NCBI RefSeq assembly: GCF_001624705.1
Contig: NZ_JSEO01000005.1
Location: 248,001 to 312,000, forward strand
Direction of reading: 5' to 3'
Length of the DNA stretch: 64,000 nucleotides
Source: Marinomonas sp. SBI8L
Lineage (GTDB): Bacteria; Pseudomonadota; Gammaproteobacteria; Pseudomonadales; Marinomonadaceae
How positions within the stretch are numbered: the stretch's first letter is position 1; each line of letters begins with the position of its first letter. Under the pieces are notes generated by a model. The model was not told the DNA's origin. It did no database searches and saw only the letters and a program-made list of their open reading frames with translations. The translations under genes and the position numbers were made by a program. Below are positions 43,968-52,355 of the stretch, piece by piece.

Positions 43968-45340
43968 GCAACAACCCCTGCTTCTTCGTATTTTATCTTA
44001 CGCTTCAATGCACGGTTAACGACAAAACGGAATCTCAGTATTAACAACAAAGACAAGAGCGCGAGACCTGAGCCTAGGCCGATATAAAACCCTCTTACAT
44101 TCAATTCTGTCGCCCATGGGCTGAAGTGTGCTAACCAATAACCTAGCGGTAGGCAAAGCACAAATAATGAGATGGCAAAGGCGATCATGGAAAAGCGAGT
44201 ATCCCTAAAGCCACGCAAACCACCGGTAAAGACGGTCTGTAGCATGTCGGCCACTTGATAAGCCGAGGAAATTATCAACAAGCCTGCAGCCATAGCAATA
44301 ATATCAGGATCTGAGCTAAAGAAAGTTGGAATAGTTTCATTAAAGGTTTGAGTCACCACAAAGCAAATAAAGACATAGCTTAACCCTAAGCCAACAATCA
44401 CTCGCATGCGTTTACGCACCCCTTCCACGCCCTCTTTTGATAATGATTTTGCTACCACTATCGCCGTCACAGCACTCATCGCCATTAACGGCGTGAAAAG
44501 CAAAGAAGTATAAGACATGATAATTTGCCCAGCACCAATGGCCAAATCCCCAAAGCTAGAGATTAACCAAGTCATTGACGAGAAAAGGCCAATCTCAAAG
44601 GAGAATGCAAGGCCTGCTGGTAAACCAACATTAAGTAAGATGCCAAACCTGAATAGGTATTTCGTTTTGATCTTGGTAAATAAGGTCTTAGGACTAAAAA
44701 ACTTATCGTATACAAAGAACAAAGTAATACTGAAATAAATTGAGATAGTTGAAGCTAAAGCGGCACCCGCTGCTCCCATTTCAGGGAAGCCAAAGTTACC
44801 AAAAATAAAGAGATAGTTAAGCCCAGCATTCATTAACAAACCAATAGCTGCCGCAATCAAAGGAAAGTTAGGTCTACCCGCTGCTTCAAATAAGTTCTTA
44901 TAACCAACAGTAAAAGCAAGAGCAGGAATCGCGGGCGCAAGTATCTGTAGATATTGAGCACTCACTCTTTGGGTTTCTTCTTCAGTTGCCATCATGATAG
45001 CGAAATACGGCAAGATGAAAGCCACAGTTAATGCTGCTAATAAACCAACGGTTAAACACACACCTAAGGTTTGCGACATGTAAATATTAACCATCTTCAT
45101 TTGGCGACCATGAAGATGACGGGTTACTAATGGGGTTAGGCCAAAAGTGATGCCCATTAAGAAGCAACCCACAGGTGTCCACAAACTCGAGGCCAACCCT
45201 ACGGCGGCCAAATGATAAGGGCTATAGTTCCCTAGCATGAGAGTGTCGACCATGCTTATAGACAATTCTAAAGTCAAGGTTAGTACCATTGGCATTAATA
45301 AATGCAGCACTTCTTTTAACACCGGCCAACGATCTAACAT
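43964..45340 (-). CDS. MATE-family multidrug efflux transporter (NorM-like)
   Basis: 458 residues with 12 predicted helices. I start at the ATG at 45340 (AAGGA seven bases upstream); a GTG directly before it is an alternative. MATE features: VDTLMLGNYSPYHLAAVGLA in the first half and TGGLRGFRDTRFSMIA in the second, each from one of the two six-helix bundles. Such proteins export cationic drugs by sodium or proton antiport. The stop codon is formed within the target duplication of MITE copy 4, and no residue is lost. Confidence 0.92.
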   Translation of the reverse strand: MLDRWPVLKEVLHLLMPMVLTLTLELSISMVDTLMLGNYSPYHLAAVGLASSLWTPVGCFLMGITFGLTPLVTRHLHGRQMKMVNIYMSQTLGVCLTVGLLAALTVAFILPYFAIMMATEEETQRVSAQYLQILAPAIPALAFTVGYKNLFEAAGRPNFPLIAAAIGLLMNAGLNYLFIFGNFGFPEMGAAGAALASTISIYFSITLFFVYDKFFSPKTLFTKIKTKYLFRFGILLNVGLPAGLAFSFEIGLFSSMTWLISSFGDLAIGAGQIIMSYTSLLFTPLMAMSAVTAIVVAKSLSKEGVEGVRKRMRVIVGLGLSYVFICFVVTQTFNETIPTFFSSDPDIIAMAAGLLIISSAYQVADMLQTVFTGGLRGFRDTRFSMIAFAISLFVLCLPLGYWLAHFSPWATELNVRGFYIGLGSGLALLSLLLILRFRFVVNRALKRKIKYEEAGVVA

Positions 45341-45383
45341 CACTTAATCCTTATAAATTTACGCCTATCAAGGTCATCCTGAA

Positions 45384-45403
45384 ACGCCCTAAAAAGGGGC
45401 GTA
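45384..45403. other. small hairpin upstream of lysO
   Basis: ACGCCC and GGGGCGT pair around an A-rich loop near 45384-45402. It lies between the divergent MATE and lysO genes, without a T-run. Its role is unclear. Confidence 0.3.
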
Positions 45404-45581
45404 TTGAGATAATCGGGCCTAATGTATCACTTTATTTTAGGAATGGCAGCAGATCCTTTTCAATCTGCGCCACCTGATTTTCACTATATGATTTAGTGCT
45501 TGCTAAGCCATTGAAATAACATGAGAATTGCCGATCAGTTCGATTTTAGAAATTCACGCATGTAGCGACACGGACAGCAAA

Positions 45582-46502
45582 ATGACAATACTCGTAACAC
45601 TTGGCCCATTACTTTTAGCTCTACTAGCGGGTTATTGGCTAAAGATTCATTTTTTCTCAGAAAAATTTATCCAAACAAGCCTTACTTGGCTGACTTACCT
45701 TATTTTAGGCATGATAGGTTTTAGTATTGGAGCGTTAGAGAATTTACCTGAAAAATTGGTCACTGCGGGTGCCCAAGCTCTAGTCTTCTTCGCAGCGATT
45801 TCACTTCTGGCAATTACCGCCCTTTGGTATACAGGCAAACACTTTAACCCAAGTGAAAAATCACTTCATACTCAAGCAAAAGCTGAGGATGTGAAAATCA
45901 GTTTTGCGGTATTTTCTGATGCCATTAAAACCCTAGCCTTTGTATTGATTGGGCTTATCATTGGCATTTTTGCTTCTGACGGCTTAACTCATGTCGATAC
46001 CATAGTGACTTATCTGCTTTACCTACTGCTCTTTTTAATCGGCCACCAGTTACAGCAAGGCAACTATCGGTTACGCAAACTTTTCTTAAATACCCAAGGT
46101 CTCATTATTGCGTTTACTACGGTAGCGACCACTCTTTTAGGCGGATTGATTGGCGCTTTAGCTCTGGATTTACCAGTCAGCCATGGTCTTGCTGTCGTGT
46201 CTGGCTTTGGCTGGTACAGCTTATCCGGCATACTCATCACAGGTCTTGGAAACCCGGTATTAGGAACCACTGCATTCTTATTGGATATAGGGCGTGAGAT
46301 TCTAGCCTTACTCCTCATTCCAGTCTTTTGTCGCATTAACAGCCATGTTTCCGTTGGTTATTCAGGAGCCACCGCCATGGATTTTACACTGCCTATGTTA
46401 GGCAAGTTTCATGGGGCTGATATTATCCCGACAGCCATTGCAAGCGGCTTTATTATGAGTTTACTTGTGCCTATTCTCATTCCACTCTTTATGGGTCTTT
46501 AA
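45582..46502 (+). CDS. lysO: lysine exporter LysO family protein (YbjE type)
   Basis: 306 residues from ATG 45582, where a membrane helix begins at once (ILVTLGPLLLALLAGYWLK). The frame is open another 18 codons upstream, but those residues are polar and not part of the family. Eight to ten helices are visible; the C-terminal SGFGWYSLSGILITGLGNPV and GHADIIPTAIASGF-like HGADIIPTAIASGFIMS segments mark LysO (DUF340). It exports L-lysine or its toxic analogue thialysine. Weak ribosome site. Confidence 0.88.
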   Translation: MTILVTLGPLLLALLAGYWLKIHFFSEKFIQTSLTWLTYLILGMIGFSIGALENLPEKLVTAGAQALVFFAAISLLAITALWYTGKHFNPSEKSLHTQAKAEDVKISFAVFSDAIKTLAFVLIGLIIGIFASDGLTHVDTIVTYLLYLLLFLIGHQLQQGNYRLRKLFLNTQGLIIAFTTVATTLLGGLIGALALDLPVSHGLAVVSGFGWYSLSGILITGLGNPVLGTTAFLLDIGREILALLLIPVFCRINSHVSVGYSGATAMDFTLPMLGKFHGADIIPTAIASGFIMSLLVPILIPLFMGL

Positions 46503-46541
46503 TTCCTCTACAACCTTTTATCTACAAAGAAAGCGCCAAAT

Positions 46542-46581
46542 AAAAAACCGCTTTTAGATATTCTCTAAAAGCGGTTTTTTT
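46542..46581. terminator. bidirectional terminator between lysO and fre
   Basis: AAAAAACCGCTTTTAGA (46542-46558) and TCTAAAAGCGGTTTTTT (46564-46580) pair perfectly over five bases. Both genes run toward it. Confidence 0.93.
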
Positions 46582-46598
46582 AGATCTTTTGCTGGTGT

Positions 46599-47312
46599 TT
46601 AAAGTTGTGGTTTCTCTGGACGAGGTGCGTAAGCAAATACATCAGAGAAGCTAGCATCATGAGCAAGCCCTGCTTCTTCTAGTTTATCCAGTGTGCCATA
46701 TACCATACCTGGCGAACCGCTCACATAAGCCACAGAACGACTTAGATCTGGGTTATCAGCAACAATCTTTTCATATAACCAGCCAGTTGTACCTTGCCAA
46801 TCATTATCCGCTTCATTAGCAACCAGACTGATATTTTCTTTACTTTCAATCCAATCAACTAAAAAACTATCGTCCGGTGTACGCACACCCCAGTATAAAG
46901 ACACCTTACCCTGATAATTTTGCTCAGTAAGAGCATCATACATACTCTTCATTTGCGCAAAACCAGTTCCACCAGCCACTAATAAAACTTGATCCACTGA
47001 ATCCTGCAAAGCGCCGTTTTCGATATGACAATCACCACCTGGAATCTTAAGGCTCACTGTTTCATTATCTTTTAGATAAGAAATCACTTTAAACGCCAAA
47101 GACTCTTCATCTGCGACCAAAATATAAAGCTGTAAACTGGGTAGCTCATGGGCAGCACTGCCTATGGAGTAAGGGACACTTTCACCACTTGGCAAATGAA
47201 TCATCAAATATTGCCCAGCAATAAAGCTATCAACAGGCACATCAAGGCTAACCTGATACACATTTTGGTTAATTAGCTCAACCTTGCTTACCTTTGCGAT
47301 TACTTCGTTCAC
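46599..47312 (-). CDS. fre: NAD(P)H-flavin reductase
   Basis: 237 residues, GTG start at 47312 with ACGGAG upstream. It is a ferredoxin-reductase-like two-domain protein: YLMIHLPSGESVPYSIGSAA is the flavin-binding R-x-Y-S-like region (here PYSIGSA), LLVAGGTGFAQMKSMYDAL is the NAD(P)H-binding glycine loop, and YVSGSPGMVYG ends the fold. It reduces free FMN, FAD or riboflavin. As in E. coli it lies next to ubiD, and older work called it UbiB. It is 81 bp downstream of ubiD on the same strand. Confidence 0.92.
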   Translation of the reverse strand: MNEVIAKVSKVELINQNVYQVSLDVPVDSFIAGQYLMIHLPSGESVPYSIGSAAHELPSLQLYILVADEESLAFKVISYLKDNETVSLKIPGGDCHIENGALQDSVDQVLLVAGGTGFAQMKSMYDALTEQNYQGKVSLYWGVRTPDDSFLVDWIESKENISLVANEADNDWQGTTGWLYEKIVADNPDLSRSVAYVSGSPGMVYGTLDKLEEAGLAHDASFSDVFAYAPRPEKPQL

Positions 47313-47393
47313 GCTATTACTCCGTTCTCTCGAGTCTGCCCTTCTGGGCTTATTTTTTAATTTTGCGTTGTGATGACTAGGTATAAGGCAAAT

Positions 47394-48887
47394 TTACTTT
47401 GCAGATTTACCTGAAATCGCCTCTTCGATACCTAAAGAAGACCAAATATCATCTACTTTGTTTTTCACTTCCGATGTCATTTCAATGGGAACGCCCCACT
47501 CTCTATCGGTTTCACCCGGCCACTTGTTCGTCGCGTCCATCCCCATTTTGGAACCTAACCCAGAAACAGGTGAGGCAAAATCCAAATAGTCTATCGGGGT
47601 ATTTTCAATCAAGGTGGTATCCCTTGCTGGGTCCATACGAGTGGTAATTGCCCAAATCACATCATTCCAATCTCTGGCATTAACGTCATCATCACAGACA
47701 ATCACAAACTTGGTGTACATAAACTGACGCAAGAAAGACCAAACACCTAACATGACACGTTTAGCATGACCTGGATATTGCTTCTTCATGGTCACCACCG
47801 CCATACGATACGAACAGCCCTCAGGTGGTAAATAGAAATCGACAATTTCTGGAAACTGCTTTCTAAGTATAGGTACAAATACTTCATTTAAAGCAACACC
47901 CAAAATAGCGGGTTCATCAGGTGGACGCCCTGTATAAGTACTATGATAAATAGGATTCTTACGCTGAGTAATACGCTCTACCGTAAAGACAGGGAAGGTA
48001 TCTTGCTCATTATAGTAACCCGTATGATCGCCAAAAGGCCCTTCGACAGCTTCATCATCTGGATAGATAAAGCCTTCCAATACGATTTCCGCACTGGCAG
48101 GTACTTGTAAATCATTACCAATACATTTGATAAGTTCTGTTTTACTGCCTCTTAACAAGCCAGCAAACGCATATTCAGACAAGGTATCTGGCACAGGTGT
48201 TACCGCGCCTAAAATAGTCGCTGGATCGGCTCCCAATACCACAGCGACAGGGAAAGGCTCACCTGAATGCTCCTGTTGCCACTCACGAAAATCTAATGCA
48301 CCACCACGATGAGATAACCAGCGCATAATAAGGCGGTTTTTACCAATCAGCTGCTGGCGATAAATGCCCAGATTTTGACGTGATTTATGCGGACCTTTGG
48401 TAATTACTAACGGCCAAGTCACTAACGGCGCAGCATCACCAGGCCAGCAAGTTTGAATCGGTATCTTATTAAGGTCAACTTGGTCACCTTCGAGCACTTC
48501 TTGCTGACAAGGTGCTGATTTAACTACTTTTGGCCCCATGTTCATGACTTGCTTGAAAATAGGCAGTTTTTGCCAAGCGTCTTTCATGCCTTTTGGCGGC
48601 TCAGGCTCTTTCAAGAAAGCTAACAACTCACCGATTTCACGAAGTGCAGTAACAGACTCTTTTCCCATTCCCATAGCAACGCGTTTTGGCGTACCAAACA
48701 AGTTAGCCAATACAGGCATGTCATGACCTTTAGGGTTCTCAAATAACAAAGCAGGCCCTTCACTACGTAAGGTTCTATCACTGATCTCTGTCATTTCAAG
48801 ATAAGGGTCAACTTCGGCTTGTATACGAATCAGCTCCCCTTTTTCCTCAAGGACAGCTATAAAGTCTCGAAGGTCTTTGTATTTCAT
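47394..48887 (-). CDS. ubiD: 4-hydroxy-3-polyprenylbenzoate decarboxylase UbiD
   Basis: 497 residues, full length. Signatures are [20 protein letters not shown] at the start, the prenylated-FMN region [20 protein letters not shown], and [20 protein letters not shown] with the metal-ligating and catalytic acids. It decarboxylates octaprenyl-hydroxybenzoate in ubiquinone synthesis, using prenyl-FMN made by UbiX (not here). The gene is downstream of rho, separated by a terminator, and upstream of fre. Confidence 0.96.
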   Translation of the reverse strand: MKYKDLRDFIAVLEEKGELIRIQAEVDPYLEMTEISDRTLRSEGPALLFENPKGHDMPVLANLFGTPKRVAMGMGKESVTALREIGELLAFLKEPEPPKGMKDAWQKLPIFKQVMNMGPKVVKSAPCQQEVLEGDQVDLNKIPIQTCWPGDAAPLVTWPLVITKGPHKSRQNLGIYRQQLIGKNRLIMRWLSHRGGALDFREWQQEHSGEPFPVAVVLGADPATILGAVTPVPDTLSEYAFAGLLRGSKTELIKCIGNDLQVPASAEIVLEGFIYPDDEAVEGPFGDHTGYYNEQDTFPVFTVERITQRKNPIYHSTYTGRPPDEPAILGVALNEVFVPILRKQFPEIVDFYLPPEGCSYRMAVVTMKKQYPGHAKRVMLGVWSFLRQFMYTKFVIVCDDDVNARDWNDVIWAITTRMDPARDTTLIENTPIDYLDFASPVSGLGSKMGMDATNKWPGETDREWGVPIEMTSEVKNKVDDIWSSLGIEEAISGKSAK

Positions 48888-48948
48888 GACGACTCTCTTA
48901 GGACATAGTTTCGCCTAGGTTATGGCCAAACTAAATAAAAAATGAGGC

Positions 48949-48978
48949 AAAAAAAACCACTATAAAAGTGGTTTTTTT
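48949..48978. terminator. terminator between rho and ubiD
   Basis: AAAAAACCACT and AGTGGTTTTTT form a short strong stem with a four- to five-base loop and T-runs on both strands. It ends the leftward rho transcript. Confidence 0.88.
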
Positions 48979-48993
48979 AACTAGGGTTTAGGC

Positions 48994-50259
48994 TTATTTA
49001 CCTTTACCCTTCATAGCATCAAAGAACTCATCATTGGTCTTGGTTACTTTCAGACGGTCAATCAAGAATTCAGTTGCGGCAACATCTTCCATCGGATTAA
49101 GCAGCTTACGCAAAATCCACATACGTTGTAGTTCGTCTTCAGATGTTAGTAAGTCTTCACGACGAGTACCAGAGCGACGGATGTTAATCGCAGGGAAAGT
49201 ACGCTTTTCAGCAATCTTACGATCTAGGTGAAGTTCACAGTTACCTGTTCCTTTGAATTCCTCAAAGATAACTTCATCCATTTTAGAGCCAGTATCTACC
49301 AGAGCAGTCGCTATGATAGTTAAGCTACCACCTTCTTCGATATTACGAGCGGCACCAAAGAAACGCTTAGGACGTTCAAGAGCATTGGCATCAACACCAC
49401 CTGTTAATACCTTACCAGATGAAGGAATGACAGTGTTGTAAGCACGGGCTAGACGAGTAATAGAGTCTAATAGGATAACGACATCACGTTTGTGTTCTAC
49501 CAAACGTTTCGCTTTCTCTATAACCATTTCAGCCACTTGTACATGACGGCTTGGCGGCTCATCGAAAGTAGAAGCAACCACTTCGCCACGTACAGTACGT
49601 GACATTTCAGTTACTTCCTCAGGACGCTCATCGATAAGTAATACAATTAGGTGTGTTTCTGGGTTATTGCGGGTAATCGCATTAGCGATATTTTGTAGCA
49701 TGAAGGTTTTACCTGCTTTTGGCGGAGAAACCACCAAGGCACGTTGCCCTTTACCCATTGGAGCAACAAGGTCAATGATTCGTGACGTGACATCTTCAGT
49801 AGAACCATTACCTGCTTCCATTACCAAACGCTGATCAGCGAATAGCGGCGTTAAGTTTTCAAAAAGAATTTTGTTACGAACGCTGTCAGGCTTATCAAAG
49901 TTAATTTCATTAACTTTTAGCAACGCAAAATAACGCTCGCCATCTTTAGGTGGACGAATCTTACCGGCAATTGTGTCACCTGTACGCAAGTTGAATCGGC
50001 GTATTTGGCTAGGTGATACATAAATATCATCAGGACCTGCTAAGTAAGAACTATCTGGTGAACGCAAGAAGCCAAAGCCATCTTGTAAGATTTCCAAGAT
50101 ACCATCGCCGTAAATGTCTTCGCCGCTTTTAGCGTGTCGCTTAAGAATAGCGAAAATAACATCTTGTTTACGGGATCGAGCAAGGTTATCTAACCCCATT
50201 TCAGCTGCGATGTTTAATAGTTCTTGTACTGATTTCTGTTTTAATTCGGTAAGGTTCAT
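48994..50259 (-). CDS. rho: transcription termination factor Rho
   Basis: 421 residues. The N-terminal helix bundle and cold-shock-like RNA domain carry [20 protein letters not shown], the P-loop is [20 protein letters not shown], and the Walker B/arginine finger region is [16 protein letters not shown]. The Q- and R-loop segments are intact. Rho is a hexameric RNA-DNA helicase. A 508-bp leader region lies before it, consistent with the autogenous control known for rho. The trxA gene that usually precedes rho in relatives is absent. Confidence 0.98.
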   Translation of the reverse strand: MNLTELKQKSVQELLNIAAEMGLDNLARSRKQDVIFAILKRHAKSGEDIYGDGILEILQDGFGFLRSPDSSYLAGPDDIYVSPSQIRRFNLRTGDTIAGKIRPPKDGERYFALLKVNEINFDKPDSVRNKILFENLTPLFADQRLVMEAGNGSTEDVTSRIIDLVAPMGKGQRALVVSPPKAGKTFMLQNIANAITRNNPETHLIVLLIDERPEEVTEMSRTVRGEVVASTFDEPPSRHVQVAEMVIEKAKRLVEHKRDVVILLDSITRLARAYNTVIPSSGKVLTGGVDANALERPKRFFGAARNIEEGGSLTIIATALVDTGSKMDEVIFEEFKGTGNCELHLDRKIAEKRTFPAINIRRSGTRREDLLTSEDELQRMWILRKLLNPMEDVAATEFLIDRLKVTKTNDEFFDAMKGKGK

Positions 50260-50767
50260 AAACGGATTTTTACGATTTCTAATTGAGGAAAATTGACAGG
50301 ACTACTCTAATTTGACAATACGTTGATATATACATATTTAATCTTAATCAGGAAGCTTCTTAATAATAATTTGACCGAGACACAATTTCTGAAACAATGT
50401 TGAAAAATAGCGCGTAACGATTTGATTGGAACTCTTGTTCTCAAAGCCTATAACCTATTGCTTAAGCGCAATAAATAAAAGAAATAAACGCATTTGAATG
50501 ATCAAGAACACACCTACTATAGTTGGTGTTATTGTTAAGGTCTATAGAAAAAAAATGGAAAAATCACTTTTTTGATCAATTTTTAGCAAATTTTACATTT
50601 TAAGCCTGTTAGACCGCGTTATTGAGTCCCTCAGGAGGAATTAAGCGTAACTAAAAGTCGCATAAATTCACTAAAACTATGCCCATAATTACGCAAATTC
50701 ATGACTTATCAGCTCATCTAAGATAACCTGCACCTGTATTAACCAAGCACAATAAGGTTCCTTTTGC
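50260..50767. other. 508-bp divergent leader region between rho and ppx, no gene seen
   Basis: It should contain the promoter and long untranslated leader of rho and the ppx promoter. A hairpin ACACCTAC-TATA-GTTGGTGT lies at 50510-50529 with one mismatch. An AGGAGG word near 50634 on the plus strand has no start codon behind it. No coding frame for a thioredoxin or its remnant could be found. Confidence 0.5.
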
Positions 50768-52285
50768 ATGCAGTCACTTTTTCAACAACCTGCTCACAAT
50801 CTTCCTTTTGAAAAAATTGCCGCGATCGATCTAGGCTCAAACAGCTTTCACATGGTCATAGCTCAAGTCACCCATGGACAACTCAGAGTCGTGGGAGAGT
50901 ATGGAGAAAAAGTACAACTGGCTGCGGGTCTGCAAAATAATATTTTAGATGATGACTCCCAACAAAGGGGCTTAGCTTGCTTAACACGCTTTGCTCAAGT
51001 AATTGAGAACATGCCCTTAGGCTCAGTTCGAATCGTCGGCACCAATGCGCTTAGGGTTGCTAAGAACCGTTATGACTTTATTGGCGAAGCCATGGATATC
51101 ATTCCACATCCTGTAGAAGTCATTGCGGGACGAGAAGAAGCCCGACTAATTTATGTGGGCGTTGCTAATACCATGGACCATGGGGAGCAAAAACGTTTAG
51201 TTGTCGATATAGGGGGCGGTAGTACAGAGTTCATTATAGGTAGTCAGCAAAAGCCTATCCTAACCGAAAGCTTGCATATGGGTTGTGTTGGTTTTAGGCA
51301 ACGCTTCTTCAAAGATGGCAGCATTACTAAATCGAACTTCCAAAAAGCGGTGACAGCGGCAAGACTTGAAATGCTCAGTATTCAAGATGATTATCTTGAA
51401 GAAAACTGGGACCTAGCCATAGGTTCCTCCGGCACGATTAAAGCAGCTTTCAATATTATTAAGGAAAATAACTGGGGTAAAAAAGGCATTACACTCAAAG
51501 GCATCAAGATTATTCAAAAAGCACTATTTGATGCAGGCCATGCCGACAACCTTGATCTTGCAGGCCTTAAACCTGAACGTAAAACCACCTTTGCCGCCGG
51601 CCTTGCTATTTTGACAGCCGTATTTGAATGCTTTCAGATTAAAAGCATGGACTTATCCGTTGGCGCATTACGTGAAGGTGTACTCTTTGATGTGATGGGG
51701 CGCTACGCAGAGAAAGACATTCGCGAAACGACAGTTCAATACCTTTTAAACCAATACCACATAGATAAAGAGCAAGCGAAACTTGTTGCCCACACTGGCC
51801 TATCTGCTTTGGCTCAAGTAAAAGAAGATTGGCAAATAAACAGCATTTCTAGTGAGAACTTCTTACGCTGGTCAAGTTTGCTTCATGAGGTAGGTATGGG
51901 AATATCCCATAGTCGATACCACAAGCATGGGGCTTATATTATCAGTGAATCTGATTTACCGGGATTTTCTCAACAAGAGCAACAGGCATTAGCGAACTTA
52001 ATTTTGCGCCACCGCCGCAAGTTTACTCAATCCTTAAATTACCGCTTTACTCGAAGAGACCAGCAGGAGTTAGATCACTTAGCTGTCTTACTTCGTTTTG
52101 CCATCAACCTTCACCATGACAGAAAAGAAGGTGATATGCCTATCTTTTCAATGAAGGCAAAAGATAACACCCTACACATAGAGTTCTTACCCGGCTGGCT
52201 TGAAGCGCGGCCATTAACTTACGCTAATTTACAGCTTGAAGCCGATTACCTATTAGCTAAGAACTTTACCCTTACCTTTAGTTAA
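50768..52285 (+). CDS. ppx: exopolyphosphatase
   Basis: 505 residues, close to E. coli Ppx (513). The ASKHA ATPase-like fold is clear: phosphate loops IAAIDLGSNSFHMVIAQ near residue 17 and VVDIGGGSTEFIIG near residue 145; the C-terminal half is the HD-like domain (LLHEVGMGISHSRYHKHGAY). It removes terminal phosphate from long polyphosphate. It converges on ppk, with a shared terminator between, giving opposing enzymes side by side. Confidence 0.96.
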   Translation: MQSLFQQPAHNLPFEKIAAIDLGSNSFHMVIAQVTHGQLRVVGEYGEKVQLAAGLQNNILDDDSQQRGLACLTRFAQVIENMPLGSVRIVGTNALRVAKNRYDFIGEAMDIIPHPVEVIAGREEARLIYVGVANTMDHGEQKRLVVDIGGGSTEFIIGSQQKPILTESLHMGCVGFRQRFFKDGSITKSNFQKAVTAARLEMLSIQDDYLEENWDLAIGSSGTIKAAFNIIKENNWGKKGITLKGIKIIQKALFDAGHADNLDLAGLKPERKTTFAAGLAILTAVFECFQIKSMDLSVGALREGVLFDVMGRYAEKDIRETTVQYLLNQYHIDKEQAKLVAHTGLSALAQVKEDWQINSISSENFLRWSSLLHEVGMGISHSRYHKHGAYIISESDLPGFSQQEQQALANLILRHRRKFTQSLNYRFTRRDQQELDHLAVLLRFAINLHHDRKEGDMPIFSMKAKDNTLHIEFLPGWLEARPLTYANLQLEADYLLAKNFTLTFS

Positions 52286-52301
52286 TAAAAAAGCTAGATA
52301 C

Positions 52302-52333
52302 AAAAAGGCCGAGAATGATTCTCGGCCTTTTTA
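52302..52333. terminator. bidirectional terminator between ppx and ppk
   Basis: AAAAAGGCCGAGAAT and its complement ATTCTCGGCCTTTTT form a near-perfect stem with T-runs on both strands. Confidence 0.94.
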
Positions 52334-52355
52334 TTCCAACGATTAAATAATCAAA

